Part shown: positions 42,585 through 53,500 of the stretch, piece by piece
Layout of the letters: every line of letters starts with the position of its first letter
How positions within the stretch are numbered: the first letter of the stretch is position 1
Assembly (NCBI RefSeq): GCF_024585285.1
Contig: NZ_CP040755.1
Location: 434,001 to 498,000, forward strand
DNA length: 64,000 bases
Reading direction: 5' to 3'
Source of the DNA: Colwellia sp. M166
Lineage (GTDB): Bacteria > Pseudomonadota > Gammaproteobacteria > Enterobacterales > Alteromonadaceae
Made by a program: the position numbers and the translations under genes
Notes under the pieces: model-generated
Database searches by the model: none
What the model was told of the DNA's origin: nothing
What the model saw: only the letters and a program-made list of their open reading frames with translations

Positions 42585-45038
42585 ATGCAAATTTCTCCGC
42601 AACAATTAACCGAAGCTAAACAATTGCCTGCTGCCATGCGGGGATTTTTGCTGACCCGAAGTACTAGAGACCGCAATAATCATATTGAAGTTTGCTTATG
42701 GTTGAAAACACCCGCAGGGCCGGTACAACTTATTGTCAGTAATGAACGCGCGGTATTTTTTGTTGAACAAACGGCGGCGCCACAAGCTGAAAGCGCTTTA
42801 AACCAAGAAGCCATTTACCTTGATGAAATAAAGCCGGTGGCTTTAAAGGCATTTAATCAAGTGAGTGTAGTGGCATTATATTTTTCAACTTTACGTGAGT
42901 TTTATCAAGCGCGAGAGGTCTTAAAACAATGGGGCATCAAGTGTTATGAAGATGATATTAGGCCAGATGATCGTTTTTTAATGGAACGTTTTATTACCGC
43001 TGATATTACCTTTGCCGGCCAAAAAGCTAACGTCCTCTTAACGGGTAGCCATCAATATCGTCGTTTTGAACAGGCTAAATGTAAACGCGTTGATAAAGCT
43101 TTGCAAAAAGATATTACCTTAACAACGGTCTCGCTAGATATCGAATGCTCAATGTCAGGCGAGTTGTATTCTATCGGGTTATATAGCGAGCATTGTCAGC
43201 AAGTATTGATGATTGCTGATCAACAAGAAATTACCCGCGAACAAGCAAAAACTACCGATATCGACATTGTTTGGCAAGCAGATGAAAAACAATTATTAAC
43301 CAACTTATTACTTTGGTTCAGCGACCATGACCCCGATATTATTATCGGTTGGAATGTTATTAACTTTGACTTTGATTTATTACAAAAACGCTATGATTTA
43401 CATGGTGTTAAGTTTACGCTTGGTCGTGACGGTACAACGCCTTATTGGCGTAAAAATAAAGCTAGCGAACAACAGTTTATCGAAATAGCAGGCCGTGTGG
43501 TGCTTGATGGTATCGATTTACTTAAAACCGCTACTTACAACTTTCCGAGCTTTTCACTCGACAATGTCGCTAATACCTTATTAGGTATAGGAAAAAAAGT
43601 TATTGATGTTGATAATCGTGTGCAAGAAATTACCGATAATTTTCATCATGATAAAACTGCGCTCGCCACTTATAACTTAGAAGATTGCCGCTTAGTGTTA
43701 TTAATTTTTCAGCATACGCAATTATTAGAATTTGCCATGCTGCGCGCGCAATTAACCGGTTTAGCCATCGATCGCGTCGGTGGCTCAGTGGCCGCCTTTA
43801 CTAATTTATATCTGCCAAAGCTGCATAGAAGTGGTTATGTTGCGCCAAACATGGGCGATGGCGATCAAGGTTTTGAATCGCCCGGTGGTTTTGTCATGGA
43901 TTCAACACCGGGACTTTATCAAAATGTTTTAGTGTTAGATTTTAAAAGCCTATACCCCAGTATTATCCGTAGTTTTAATATTGACCCTATGGGCTTGATA
44001 GAAGGTTTAAAGTCGCCAGAAACAGCGATAGAGGGCTTTGATGGTGCTTATTTCTCTAGAGAGCAGCACTTTCTGCCGGATATTATTAATGGCTTGTGGA
44101 AAGAGCGCGACATTGCCAAACAAGATCAAAACGCCGCGTTATCACAGGCGATAAAAATTATTATGAACTCGTTTTACGGCGTTTTAGGTTCAACTGGCTG
44201 TCGTTTCTTTGATCCGCGTTTATCTGGGTCAATCACCAAAAGAAGTCATAGCATATTAAAAATTACCAAGTCTTGGATCCAAGACAAAGGTTATCAAGTG
44301 ATTTATGGCGATACCGATTCGATATTTGTTCATGTCGGTAATGATAAAAGTGCGGCTGACAGTAGGGCACTTGGCAAAAGCTTACAAGATGATATTAACG
44401 TCATGTGGCAACAACGTTTGACTGAACAATTTGCCATCGCTAGTGAACTTGAAATTGAATTTGAAACTCATTTTAGCCAATTTTTGATGCCGACCATTCG
44501 CGGGCAAGACGTCGGCACGAAGAAACGTTATGCGGGGTTGGTGCAAAAAGGTGATGAACAGCAGTTGATATTTAAGGGTTTAGAGAGTGTTCGTACCGAT
44601 TGGACTGAACTGGCGAAACAATTTCAACGCGCTTTGTATTTAAAAGTATTTAATCGCCAACCTGTCGCCGAATATATTAAACAAATGGTTGCTGACACAT
44701 TAGCGGGCAAGCACGATGATTTGCTGTATTATCGTAAACGTTTACGTCGTAAGCTCGACCTGTACGTTAAGAATGTTCCACCCCATGTCAGAGCGGCGAG
44801 GTTAGCTGATGAGATATATCAGCAGCAAGGTAAGCCGCTTAAGTATCAAAATAAAGGCTGGATTGAATATGTGATGACGATTAATGGCCCGCAAGCTAGA
44901 GGTTGTCAAAGCGCGGCATTAGATTATCAATTGTATATCGACCGACAGTTAATGGCAGTTGCCGATGCCATTCTACCTTTTATTAATACCAGCTTTGATG
45001 AAATCACCAATAGTCAAATGAGTTTATTTGATCGCTAA
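42585..45038 (+). CDS. polB: DNA polymerase II (family B)
   Basis: An 817-residue family B polymerase, slightly longer than the E. coli enzyme. The exonuclease domain has TVSLDIECS and the IIGWNVINFDFDLL motif and YNLEDCRLV. The polymerase domain has LVLDFKSLYPSIIRSFNIDP, KIIMNSFYGVLGS and the catalytic VIYGDTDSIFVH. It restarts replication and bypasses lesions as part of the SOS response. The LexA box 27 bp upstream of the start agrees with that. Confidence 0.95.
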   Translation: MQISPQQLTEAKQLPAAMRGFLLTRSTRDRNNHIEVCLWLKTPAGPVQLIVSNERAVFFVEQTAAPQAESALNQEAIYLDEIKPVALKAFNQVSVVALYFSTLREFYQAREVLKQWGIKCYEDDIRPDDRFLMERFITADITFAGQKANVLLTGSHQYRRFEQAKCKRVDKALQKDITLTTVSLDIECSMSGELYSIGLYSEHCQQVLMIADQQEITREQAKTTDIDIVWQADEKQLLTNLLLWFSDHDPDIIIGWNVINFDFDLLQKRYDLHGVKFTLGRDGTTPYWRKNKASEQQFIEIAGRVVLDGIDLLKTATYNFPSFSLDNVANTLLGIGKKVIDVDNRVQEITDNFHHDKTALATYNLEDCRLVLLIFQHTQLLEFAMLRAQLTGLAIDRVGGSVAAFTNLYLPKLHRSGYVAPNMGDGDQGFESPGGFVMDSTPGLYQNVLVLDFKSLYPSIIRSFNIDPMGLIEGLKSPETAIEGFDGAYFSREQHFLPDIINGLWKERDIAKQDQNAALSQAIKIIMNSFYGVLGSTGCRFFDPRLSGSITKRSHSILKITKSWIQDKGYQVIYGDTDSIFVHVGNDKSAADSRALGKSLQDDINVMWQQRLTEQFAIASELEIEFETHFSQFLMPTIRGQDVGTKKRYAGLVQKGDEQQLIFKGLESVRTDWTELAKQFQRALYLKVFNRQPVAEYIKQMVADTLAGKHDDLLYYRKRLRRKLDLYVKNVPPHVRAARLADEIYQQQGKPLKYQNKGWIEYVMTINGPQARGCQSAALDYQLYIDRQLMAVADAILPFINTSFDEITNSQMSLFDR

Positions 45039-45209
45039 CGTTTGATGTCCAGTATTATTCCCTTATTTTTCCATCAATTTAGCCATCAATAAATATCATG
45101 ACTATGATATGTCAAAATAAATCGTGCTTCTTAAGGTAATTCACGTTATATATATTATAGATGGCTAGATAGCCATGATTTAATATTTACTGTGGGATGT
45201 AACCTAGAC

Positions 45210-46403
45210 ATGAAAAAAGAAACGAAACTCATTAATGCCGGCCGTAAAAGCCAATGGACACGTGGTGTGGTTAATCCACCGGTAGAGCGTGCCTCGACGG
45301 TAGTCTTTAATTCTGTCAAAGAAATGAAACATGCCACAGCAAATAAAACTAATCAGGTATTGTTTTACGGTCGACGAGGAACGTCCACTTCGTTTGCTTT
45401 TAGCGATGCTATGACCGAGCTTGAGGGCGGAGCAGGTTGTGCGCTCTATCCATCAGGTACTGCAGCAATAACCAATGCCATCTTAGCTTTCGTTAAAACA
45501 GGCGATCATATTTTAATGGTAGATACCGCCTATGAACCGACGCGTGATTATTGCGATAAAATACTGGTTAAATTGGGCATTGAAACAACTTACTATGATC
45601 CCCTTATCGGTAAAGGTATTGAAGCACTCATTAAACCGAATACACGACTGGTTTTTCTAGAATCACCTGGCTCTATTACCATGGAAGTGCAAGACGTGCC
45701 GACGATTGCTGAGGTTGCTCATCGTCATGATTGTATCGTGATGTTAGATAATACTTGGTCAGCAGGAGTGAATTTTCAACCGTTTGATTACGGTGTTGAT
45801 GTCTCAATTCAAGCGGCAACAAAATATATTGTTGGCCATTCAGACGTCATGTTAGGCACAGCAACGGCAACCGCAGAACATTGGCCTCAGTTACGCGAAA
45901 GTAGTTATATTATGGGGCAATGTACTTCGCCGGATGATTTATATTTAGCCATGCGCGGTATTAGAACCTTGAGCGTGCGTTTGCAGCAACATCAAACCAG
46001 TGCACTTAAAATAGCCGATTGGCTAGCAACGCGTGCTGAGGTTGAAACGATTTTACATCCCGCTTTACCATCGTGCCCAGGTCATGAATTTTTTAAGCGT
46101 GACTTTACTGGCTCGAACGGTTTGTTTTCTTTTGTTTTAAACCAAGGTAACCAAGCCGCGCTAACTGCCTTATTAGATGGTATGGAACATTTTAAAATGG
46201 GTTATTCGTGGGGCGGGTTTGAAAGTTTAATTTTAGGCATTTCCAGCGTTAAAAATATGCGTAGCGCAACGAAATGGCCATATCAATTTCCGCTGATCCG
46301 TTTACATGTCGGCTTAGAAAATGTTGATGATCTGATTAACGATCTCGAACAAGGTTTTGCCCGCTTTAATCAGGTGCTTGAACAAGATAATAATGAAAAG
46401 TAG
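45210..46403 (+). CDS. metC: cystathionine beta-lyase
   Basis: About 397 residues. It begins KKETKLINAGRKSQWTRGVVNPPVERASTVVF, a typical MetC start, with FYGRRGTSTSFAFSDAMTELEGGAG and the PLP lysine in AATKYIVGHSDVMLG. A MGYSWGGFESLI motif near the C-terminus is also MetC-like. It splits cystathionine to homocysteine, pyruvate and ammonia. ATG 45210 is preferred; an in-frame GTG at 45192 adds six residues. With metY at 5184 the strain has both trans-sulfuration lyase and direct sulfhydrylation. Confidence 0.9.
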   Translation: MKKETKLINAGRKSQWTRGVVNPPVERASTVVFNSVKEMKHATANKTNQVLFYGRRGTSTSFAFSDAMTELEGGAGCALYPSGTAAITNAILAFVKTGDHILMVDTAYEPTRDYCDKILVKLGIETTYYDPLIGKGIEALIKPNTRLVFLESPGSITMEVQDVPTIAEVAHRHDCIVMLDNTWSAGVNFQPFDYGVDVSIQAATKYIVGHSDVMLGTATATAEHWPQLRESSYIMGQCTSPDDLYLAMRGIRTLSVRLQQHQTSALKIADWLATRAEVETILHPALPSCPGHEFFKRDFTGSNGLFSFVLNQGNQAALTALLDGMEHFKMGYSWGGFESLILGISSVKNMRSATKWPYQFPLIRLHVGLENVDDLINDLEQGFARFNQVLEQDNNEK

Positions 46404-46422
46404 CGGGTTATAAAGTATCAAT

Positions 46423-46458
46423 AAAAACGCCGAGTAAATGTACTTACTCGGCGTTTTT
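46423..46458. terminator. bidirectional terminator between metC and alkaline phosphatase gene
   Basis: A 15-bp perfect stem, AAAAACGCCGAGTAA (46423-46437) and TTACTCGGCGTTTTT (46444-46458), with a 6-base loop. It sits between convergent genes and has T runs in both directions. Confidence 0.95.
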
Positions 46459-46489
46459 GTTTAGTTGGCAAAAGAGAGCGTGTTATCGT

Positions 46490-47896
46490 CTATTTTTTGC
46501 CTAATAACTGAAATATCTTACTTGCAATTTCTGTATTATCGCTTAAACCTTGGAAAAGCTCTTTTTGTTTGCCCATCGCAAATACTGGCACATCAACACC
46601 CGTGTGACCAAACGTTGTCCAACCTGTTATAGAACGTTGATCTATAAGGTTGTTAACACTTAAGTGCATGGCACGTTTAATCGTTGGCTTACGGGTCTGT
46701 TTTTTTACGGCAGCACTAGCATTATTATAGTCAGCAAGCGATTTTTTAGCGTTAGCTTTTGCTGCTTTTAGCGCCTGAAATTCAGCATCGGTAATGGTGA
46801 AGTTAAGCATTTTACTAACGTTAGCTTTAATTATTTGCTCTTTTGCTAAGATTTTACCAATCGTCTCTGCCGACATGATCATGCTGCGCAATACGTCTGG
46901 CTGCCATAAGTAATCGCCATCTTTACCAATAGTGAAACCACCGGTACTGTGATCTGCGGTTAGCACCACTAAAGTATTTGGGTTTTTCGCAATATAAGCT
47001 TCTAAATATTCGAGTGTTTTTGCTAAATCATCCATTTCAGCCATCGCAGAAGCAATATCATTGCTATGACCGCCCCAATCAACTTGGCTTGCTTCAACGA
47101 GCATGAAATAACCTTGCTCATTTTCTAACTGTGAAATGGCCGCTTTAGTCATTGCTGACAAACGGTGTTTATTGCTGTCATCAAGCGCCCATGGCAAGCC
47201 TTTATCAGCAAATAAGCCCAATACTTTCTTTTGTGGTGTTAATTGGTTGAGTTGCCCGTAGTTATCAATATATTGGAAACCTTTATTTTTAAAACCATCG
47301 ACAAGGTTGACATCCTTGCGAAGGAAATACTGCCAGCCACCACCTAACATGACATCAATATTGTCAGCGGATTCTAAGAAGCTGTCTGCTATTTCATTGT
47401 AATTATTACGACTTTCGTTATGTGCCAAATAAGACGCTGGCGTAGCATGGTTGATTTGTGATGTAACCACCATGCCAGTTTTCTTACCTTGTTTTTTTGC
47501 CCAAACAAGCACAGATTCAACAGGGTTTTTATTTACATCGACAGCAATGGCACCATTATAAGATTTTGTTGCCGTAGCAAGTGCGGTTGCACCGGCTGCT
47601 GAATCAGTTACGTAGCCAGAAATACGCGCAGGGTATGTGCTGCTACTGCCAACGAGGTGACGATCAAATACCGTTTCTTCGATAGTATCGGTGTTAGGGT
47701 CATCATGAAAATAGCGATAGGCACTGGTATAAGCAGGTCCCATACCGTCACCAACAATCATAATAATATTTTTTGGCGCATTAACGGCTGCGGCATCTGC
47801 AATAACAGCACTTGCTTGAGAACTCGTGTCAGCTTGTAATTGGCTACATGACATGACCAATAGGCTAGTTAATAATGTTGGAATGAATTTTTTCAT
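46490..47896 (-). CDS. alkaline phosphatase, PhoA-like lipoprotein
   Basis: A 468-residue exported enzyme. The start MKKFIPTLLTSLLVMSC looks like a lipoprotein signal with Cys17. Catalytic motifs are IMIVGDGMGPAYTSA (metal Asp), the serine nucleophile in TDSAAGATALATATKSYNG, VEASQVDWGGHSND and LTADHSTGGFTIG, with GWTTFGHTGVDVPVFA near the end. It removes phosphate from nucleotides and other monoesters at the cell surface or in the periplasm. It is the third gene of a minus-strand set starting with a RutR-like regulator and a nuclease-family gene, which links it to nucleotide use. Confidence 0.88.
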   Translation of the reverse strand: MKKFIPTLLTSLLVMSCSQLQADTSSQASAVIADAAAVNAPKNIIMIVGDGMGPAYTSAYRYFHDDPNTDTIEETVFDRHLVGSSSTYPARISGYVTDSAAGATALATATKSYNGAIAVDVNKNPVESVLVWAKKQGKKTGMVVTSQINHATPASYLAHNESRNNYNEIADSFLESADNIDVMLGGGWQYFLRKDVNLVDGFKNKGFQYIDNYGQLNQLTPQKKVLGLFADKGLPWALDDSNKHRLSAMTKAAISQLENEQGYFMLVEASQVDWGGHSNDIASAMAEMDDLAKTLEYLEAYIAKNPNTLVVLTADHSTGGFTIGKDGDYLWQPDVLRSMIMSAETIGKILAKEQIIKANVSKMLNFTITDAEFQALKAAKANAKKSLADYNNASAAVKKQTRKPTIKRAMHLSVNNLIDQRSITGWTTFGHTGVDVPVFAMGKQKELFQGLSDNTEIASKIFQLLGKK

Positions 47897-47964
47897 CTTT
47901 TTTCCACTAAATGTTTGAGATAAATATAACCGCTCAGCTTCGTTTTAAGCTTAAGCTTAAGTTG

Positions 47965-49179
47965 CTATTTGCTAGGTGAATTTTTAAATGTCAGATCTAC
48001 CCACACAAGTCGGTGATCAGACGATGCTGCACGGTCTTTAACTAAGCGAAATTCTGGCTCGTTGACTTGCGGCCAAAAAATACCCGCGTCGAGTACGTTC
48101 AATTGCGCTTTAGCCGGTAAAACGTAGTCGGCGCGCATGCCCCAAAATGCGGTATGATGTTGCGCATTTGGGTTGTCTTTTCGATGCATTTTACCACCGT
48201 CGCTACTTGGTTTAGGATCGATAATGCGAGGGTGATGTGTTAAACGCTGGATACCTGTTTTTATCGCATTACCATCGATAGCATCAGCATTTAAATCACC
48301 TAGAATAACGAAGGCTTTGTCTTTAGCTAAACCACCAAAGTTATTATTATCGTCATAAATATAACTAGCAGCGCTAGGAGTCAAGTAATCAGTCCAAAAC
48401 CGTATTTCATCAAAATTTCTTTTGCCGTTTCTATCTTCAGGCCCGTCGAAAACTGGCGGAGTAGGGTGACTTGCTAATATGTGTAGCTCATTGCCATTAA
48501 CGTTAAGCGGAATATCCCAGTGAGATTTTGATGACAAGCGAAAATTATTCCATGCTTGCGCGCTATACCAAGGTCGCTGAGTTTTTTGCTCTACAGGCAT
48601 CAACGCGTTAGGCATATCACGCCATTTAAATAATTGAAATGTTCTAATTTTATCAACATCAATCGGATACTTGGATAACAGTGCCATCGAAAAATGGCCT
48701 GAAAAATGACCATAACCGTAGGCATCGCCAGGCAATTTACCTATTTTACCATCGTTATTTAAATCATATCCCGTAGCAACACCAGTATTAACCGGCCCTT
48801 GATAAAAATAAGGGTAGTTTACCGCGGCGTTACCTTGTTGGCTCTTGGCTAAGTATTGCGATAAGAAAAGTTTTAATGATTGATGCTTTGCATCATTACC
48901 ATCGAATTCATTCAATAAAATAATATCGGGATTAACACGCTGAATAATTTCAGCAATATTTCTTATTTGCTGATGATCTTGAGCAAGAGCCAAGGCAAGT
49001 TCATTACCTTTAACATCGACTGTTTTATCTGGTGTTGATGGTAAGTAATTTAAGGCTTCCATACTGACATTAAAAGTGGCAATACGTAGCTTTGATGAAG
49101 ATTGCTCGCTTGTTTCTGACATGACCATCCCCGAATATATTAACAACGTTGTTGTTAATATATTTGTTATAATTTTCAT
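47965..49179 (-). CDS. secreted endonuclease/exonuclease/phosphatase-family enzyme with EF-hand-like loop
   Basis: A 404-residue exported protein with a Sec signal (about 1-21). The EEP fold is shown by IATFNVSMEAL, DIILLNEFDGND (metal Glu91), FVILGDLNADAIDG and ASSDHRLVWVDL near the end. An EF-hand-like calcium loop, D139-L-N-N-D143-G-K-I-G, sits in the middle. Substrate (nucleic acid, nucleotide or other phosphoester) is not certain. It starts 12 bp after the stop of the RutR-like regulator and is followed by the phosphatase gene, so the three are probably one operon. Confidence 0.83.
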   Translation of the reverse strand: MKIITNILTTTLLIYSGMVMSETSEQSSSKLRIATFNVSMEALNYLPSTPDKTVDVKGNELALALAQDHQQIRNIAEIIQRVNPDIILLNEFDGNDAKHQSLKLFLSQYLAKSQQGNAAVNYPYFYQGPVNTGVATGYDLNNDGKIGKLPGDAYGYGHFSGHFSMALLSKYPIDVDKIRTFQLFKWRDMPNALMPVEQKTQRPWYSAQAWNNFRLSSKSHWDIPLNVNGNELHILASHPTPPVFDGPEDRNGKRNFDEIRFWTDYLTPSAASYIYDDNNNFGGLAKDKAFVILGDLNADAIDGNAIKTGIQRLTHHPRIIDPKPSSDGGKMHRKDNPNAQHHTAFWGMRADYVLPAKAQLNVLDAGIFWPQVNEPEFRLVKDRAASSDHRLVWVDLTFKNSPSK

Positions 49180-49191
49180 ACAGGTGAATCC

Positions 49192-49824
49192 TTATTTTAA
49201 ACCGCAACCGCGCAATATAAAATCCGTCAAAAATTCGGTAACTTGGGTAATATCGTCTTCTTCATAATCAGCACGATTCATTATGGTTAATATTTGTTGT
49301 TCAAAGTCAGCATAATGTTGCGTTGAAGACCAAATTAGAAAAATCAATTTTACGGGATCTACATTGACCATTTCACCATTATCAATCCACACTTGGAATA
49401 ATTTTGCTTTTTCTCGTACCCATTGACGCAAATAAGTACGGGCAAACTCCTTCAAATGCAGTGCACCTTGAATAATTTCCATGGCATAGATTTTTGAAGC
49501 TTGGGGATGCTCAAAAGACATTTTTACTTTTGCAGCAATAAATTTTTCAATAGCCACAACCGGACCATCGCTACTATCTATATCACCAATACCTTGATCC
49601 CAAGTATCTAGGGTTAATTGTAATACCGCATGATAAATGTTTTCTTTATTTTTGAAGTAGTACAGTACATTTGCTTTCGGTAGACCTGCGGTGTCGGCAA
49701 TAGATTGAACTGTTGCGCCTTTATATCCTTGCAAGATAAACTCTTTTTGGGCCGAAGCTAAAATAATAGCTTCACTTCTTGCCCGAATGCTTCCTTGCTT
49801 TTCATTTGTGGTATTGTTGCTCAC
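49192..49824 (-). CDS. RutR-like TetR regulator of the nucleoside locus
   Basis: A 210-residue TetR protein. The helix-turn-helix is GYKGATVQSIADTAGLPKANVLYYFKNK (read in short motifs, about residues 33-62). The C-terminal domain has ANVLYYF and FLIWSSTQHYADF, shared with the paralogue at 1654-2280 and with RutR. E. coli RutR binds TTGACCA-N2-TGGTCAA and is released by uracil or thymine; copies of that site occur at 53844 and 59393. ATG 49824 has AAAGG upstream. It leads the nuclease-phosphatase operon and is divergent from a large TonB receptor. Confidence 0.85.
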   Translation of the reverse strand: MSNNTTNEKQGSIRARSEAIILASAQKEFILQGYKGATVQSIADTAGLPKANVLYYFKNKENIYHAVLQLTLDTWDQGIGDIDSSDGPVVAIEKFIAAKVKMSFEHPQASKIYAMEIIQGALHLKEFARTYLRQWVREKAKLFQVWIDNGEMVNVDPVKLIFLIWSSTQHYADFEQQILTIMNRADYEEDDITQVTEFLTDFILRGCGLK

Positions 49825-50510
49825 ATGAATAACCTTTCTATTTATATTAGCTACTTTAATTAACGCTAGTCTATTACATTGATGTTACATTTTACTGGAC
49901 TTATTTCATTATGATAAAAAAGCGCTTTTACATATTGAAAATTTCAAGTGATCTTACAAGTTAACACTAGCGGTTACGACATTAAATCAATGGATTTTTG
50001 CTAGAAATTAGCTAGTTTAATTTGATTTATTGTTTAAGACACTGTTTTAATACGTTTTCTACTATATAAATAGTGCAAATACGATATTTATAAATGATCT
50101 GTTCTGATGGTTAATTTATTTTTATTAACGCAGCCCTTTGTAAACTTCATTAAAATCATACTTTATTTTATCTTGACCAGATGGTTTGTTTTTATGATTT
50201 TTTGTTATATGTTTTTTGCTTTTATATAATTAACGTTATAAGTGTTTTTGATTTACGTTTAAATCTTATGTGTAACTCATTGTTAATTATGTTATTAATT
50301 GTCTTTGCTCTGTTTTGTTTAATATTTTTTTTAAAAAATATTAATAATTGAAAACAGCTTTGTAAATTTTTGTAATGAAAATGTAAGAAAACTCTGTTTT
50401 AATTTCACCCGAAATACACTTAAAAAAATAATAAATAGATTAAAAATTAGCTAAGTGAAAATTAATTAAACATTTTACATAACAAAATTTAACTATTACC
50501 AAGGAATAAT
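49825..50510. other. long divergent regulatory region before the large TonB receptor
   Basis: About 690 bp of very AT-rich DNA between the RutR-like regulator and the receptor gene. It has no convincing gene. The one recognised element is the degenerate RutR-type palindrome at 50173-50188. The long leader between it and the receptor start may hold more control elements that I cannot identify. Confidence 0.5.
50173..50188. promoter_or_regulatory. degenerate RutR-type palindrome before the large receptor
   Basis: TTGACCAGATGGTTTG has a perfect left arm (TTGACCA), correct 2-bp spacing and a right arm correct for its first four bases. It is about 320 bp before the receptor start and 350 bp before the regulator start on the other strand. 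It is weaker than the two sites inside the locus, so binding is uncertain. Confidence 0.45.
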
Positions 50511-53500
50511 ATGATGAAAAATCATCGTCTCTCACGTATTACTGGCGCAGTTGTACTTGCACTAGGATTGTCAACATCAGCTATGGCTGCTGATACTACG
50601 TCTTCTGTAAGGGGTACAATAGTAGGGCCTAACGGTCAAGCTGCGCCTAACACTAAGATTATGCTTATCCATCAGCCTTCAGGTACGGTTACTGAAGTTG
50701 TTACAAACGAAACAGGTGCCTTCAATGCAGGTGGCTTACGCGTTGGTGGTCCATATCAGATTGTTATCGATTCAGATAAGTTTCAAGATGTGGCCAAAAA
50801 CGATATTTTTCTTCTGTTAGGACAAACTCTGCGTTTGAATGAACAATTAAACGCAGCACAAAATATTGAAACAATTACGGTTACTGGTAGTCAAACATCA
50901 TTTACTAGTAATGCGGGTAGCTCAAGTTTCTTTGGTTCAGATGCTATTGAAAACTCACCTTCATTTAACCGTGATTTAAAAGACATTTTAAGACAAAACC
51001 CATTAGCTACTTCTTTAGGTGGTAATGACAATGGTTTTTCAGTTGCGGGCTCTAACCCTCGCTTTAATAGCTTAAATGTCGATGGTGTAGGCCTTAATGA
51101 TGACTTTGGTTTGAATGGTAATGGCTATCCTACTCAACGTTCTCCTATTTCATTAGATGCTATCGAGCAAATTTCAATTGACACTAATCCTTATAATGCA
51201 AAGTTTGGTGGTTTTAGTGGTGCGCGTATCAATGCGGTAACTAAATCAGGTACTAATGAATTACATGGTGGTGTTTTCTATGAGAAAACATCAGATAGTT
51301 GGGCTGGCGATTACGATACCAACAATTCAAAAGGTAATGAAGTTGAAGGTGTTAAAAGTGACACTTGGGGTGCTCACTTAGGTGGAGCACTGATTGAAGA
51401 TAAATTGTTCTTCTTTGCTAACTATGAAAGTTTTGAAAAACCTACTGTTTCTGACTATGGTCCAGAAGGTAGTGGTAAACCACTTTCAACCAATTTAACG
51501 TTGGATGAATATAATCAAATTGCTGCAATCGCTAGTGAAAGATACGGTATTGCTGATATTGGTGGTTGGGAAGGTAACCCAAAAGAAGTCGATGATAAAA
51601 TTCTAATCAAACTAGATTGGAATATTAATGATGATCATCGTGCTGCGTTTACATTCAATCAAGATGAAAGCAACAGTATTCGTAATGTTACTGATGGAAG
51701 TAGTACGCTAAATACTTCGACTAACTGGTATGACTATCAGCAGAATATGAATTCTTATGCTTTACACCTTTATTCTGATTGGAATTCTGATTTAACGACA
51801 GAATTTGCTGTATCTTATAAAGATGTTGAATCTATCTCAGGCGTGGCAACACGTGATTATGGTAAAGTTAGCATTGATAGAGCAATTGATTTTGGTCCAG
51901 ATAACTACCGTCATGCTAATGCGTTAGAAACTAAAACTTGGCGTGCAAACTTTGATGCCGAATACTTAGTTGGCGATCATAAATTGGGTTTTGGTGTTCA
52001 ATATGAAAGAAATGACATTTTCAACATGTTTGCTGAAGCGACCCTAGGTACATGGACTTTTGATAGTATTGATGATTTTGCTGCCGGTAACGCTGAGCTT
52101 TATTACGGTAATGCACCGACTAATAATCAAGCTGATACTGCTGCGTCATTAGTGATGGGTACTTACTCGTTTTATGTGCAAGATGACTGGGCATTTAATT
52201 CCGATATTGACGTATCATTTGGTTTACGTTACGAAAGAATTTTTTCTGACGACACACCTTCGTTTAACGCAAAGTTCTATGATCGTTACGGTTATGGCAA
52301 CCAAGAAAATCTTGATGGTACAGATATCTGGTTACCACGTGTTGGCATGACCTGGTATGCAAGTGATGATCTAACGGTTCGTGGTGGCTTTGGTCTATTC
52401 AGTGGCGGTAAGCCAAATGTATGGATATCTAACTCTTACAGTAAAACAGGTATTAATTACGTAACGAATACTCAAGATTATACCGATTTAACTTCACTTG
52501 CTGTGCCTCAAGATATCAAGGACTCATTAGCTAATGTTACCCCTGATGGTGAAACTAACGTTATTGATTCTGACTTTGAAACACCATCTGAGTGGCGTTA
52601 TAGTATTGGTTTCGATTATAACTTCGATAGTGAACTTTTAGGTGATAACTGGACTTGGTCAGGTGAATACATTTATGTTGATAAGCAAGACTCATTAGCA
52701 TGGCGTGACTTAAATCGTCAGCCAAGTGGTGAAGTAACTAAAGATGGTCGTATTATTTATGAACCATTCGATGCAACTAGCCCAGATAATTACGATATCT
52801 TGTTAACTAATGCTGATAGAGATGGTTATTCGAATGTTATTTCAACTAGCTTGTACAAAAGTTGGGAAAACGGTTTGGATATGAATATTTCTTATACTAA
52901 TCAAGATGTTGTTGATGGTAATACCGGTACGAGTTCACAAGCAGCTTCTAACTATAAGTATAATGTTTATAGTGAAGGCCGTAATGTTGATGCTTTAGGT
53001 ACAGGTAACTATGAAATAGAGCATAGTTTAAAAATAACTTTAGGTTATACGAAAGAATTCTTCGAAGGCTATAATACCCGTGTTAACTTATTCTTTGAAC
53101 GTCGTTCAGGTCGACCTTTTGGTTGGGTATTAGGTACATATAGAAAGGGTGATTTGGGTGATCAAGATTACTTATCTAAGTATAACGCTAAAACGCCTTA
53201 TATCCCATCAGGTGCTGATGATCCAAACGTAGCTTATAAGAATGGTATGACTTATGCTGATCTTATGGCTGATTATGTGAACCCTGCAGGTTTGGCTGGT
53301 TATGCTGGTGGTTTTGTTGATAAAAACTCATCAAAACGTCCTTGGTTAACGACCATGGATTTATCAATTCAACAAGATATTCCAGGCTTAATGAAGGGAC
53401 ATAAAGGTACGTTAACTTTTACTGTACAAAACTTAGCTAACTTAATCAATAAAGACTGGGGTCATGTCTATAGCCCAACAGATGGCGATTTCAATAAAGA

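Noticed and set aside
47945..47962. Three tandem TTAAGC-like units between the nuclease and phosphatase genes
   Set aside because: Very short and low in complexity; it may be a weak hairpin but carries no clear signal.
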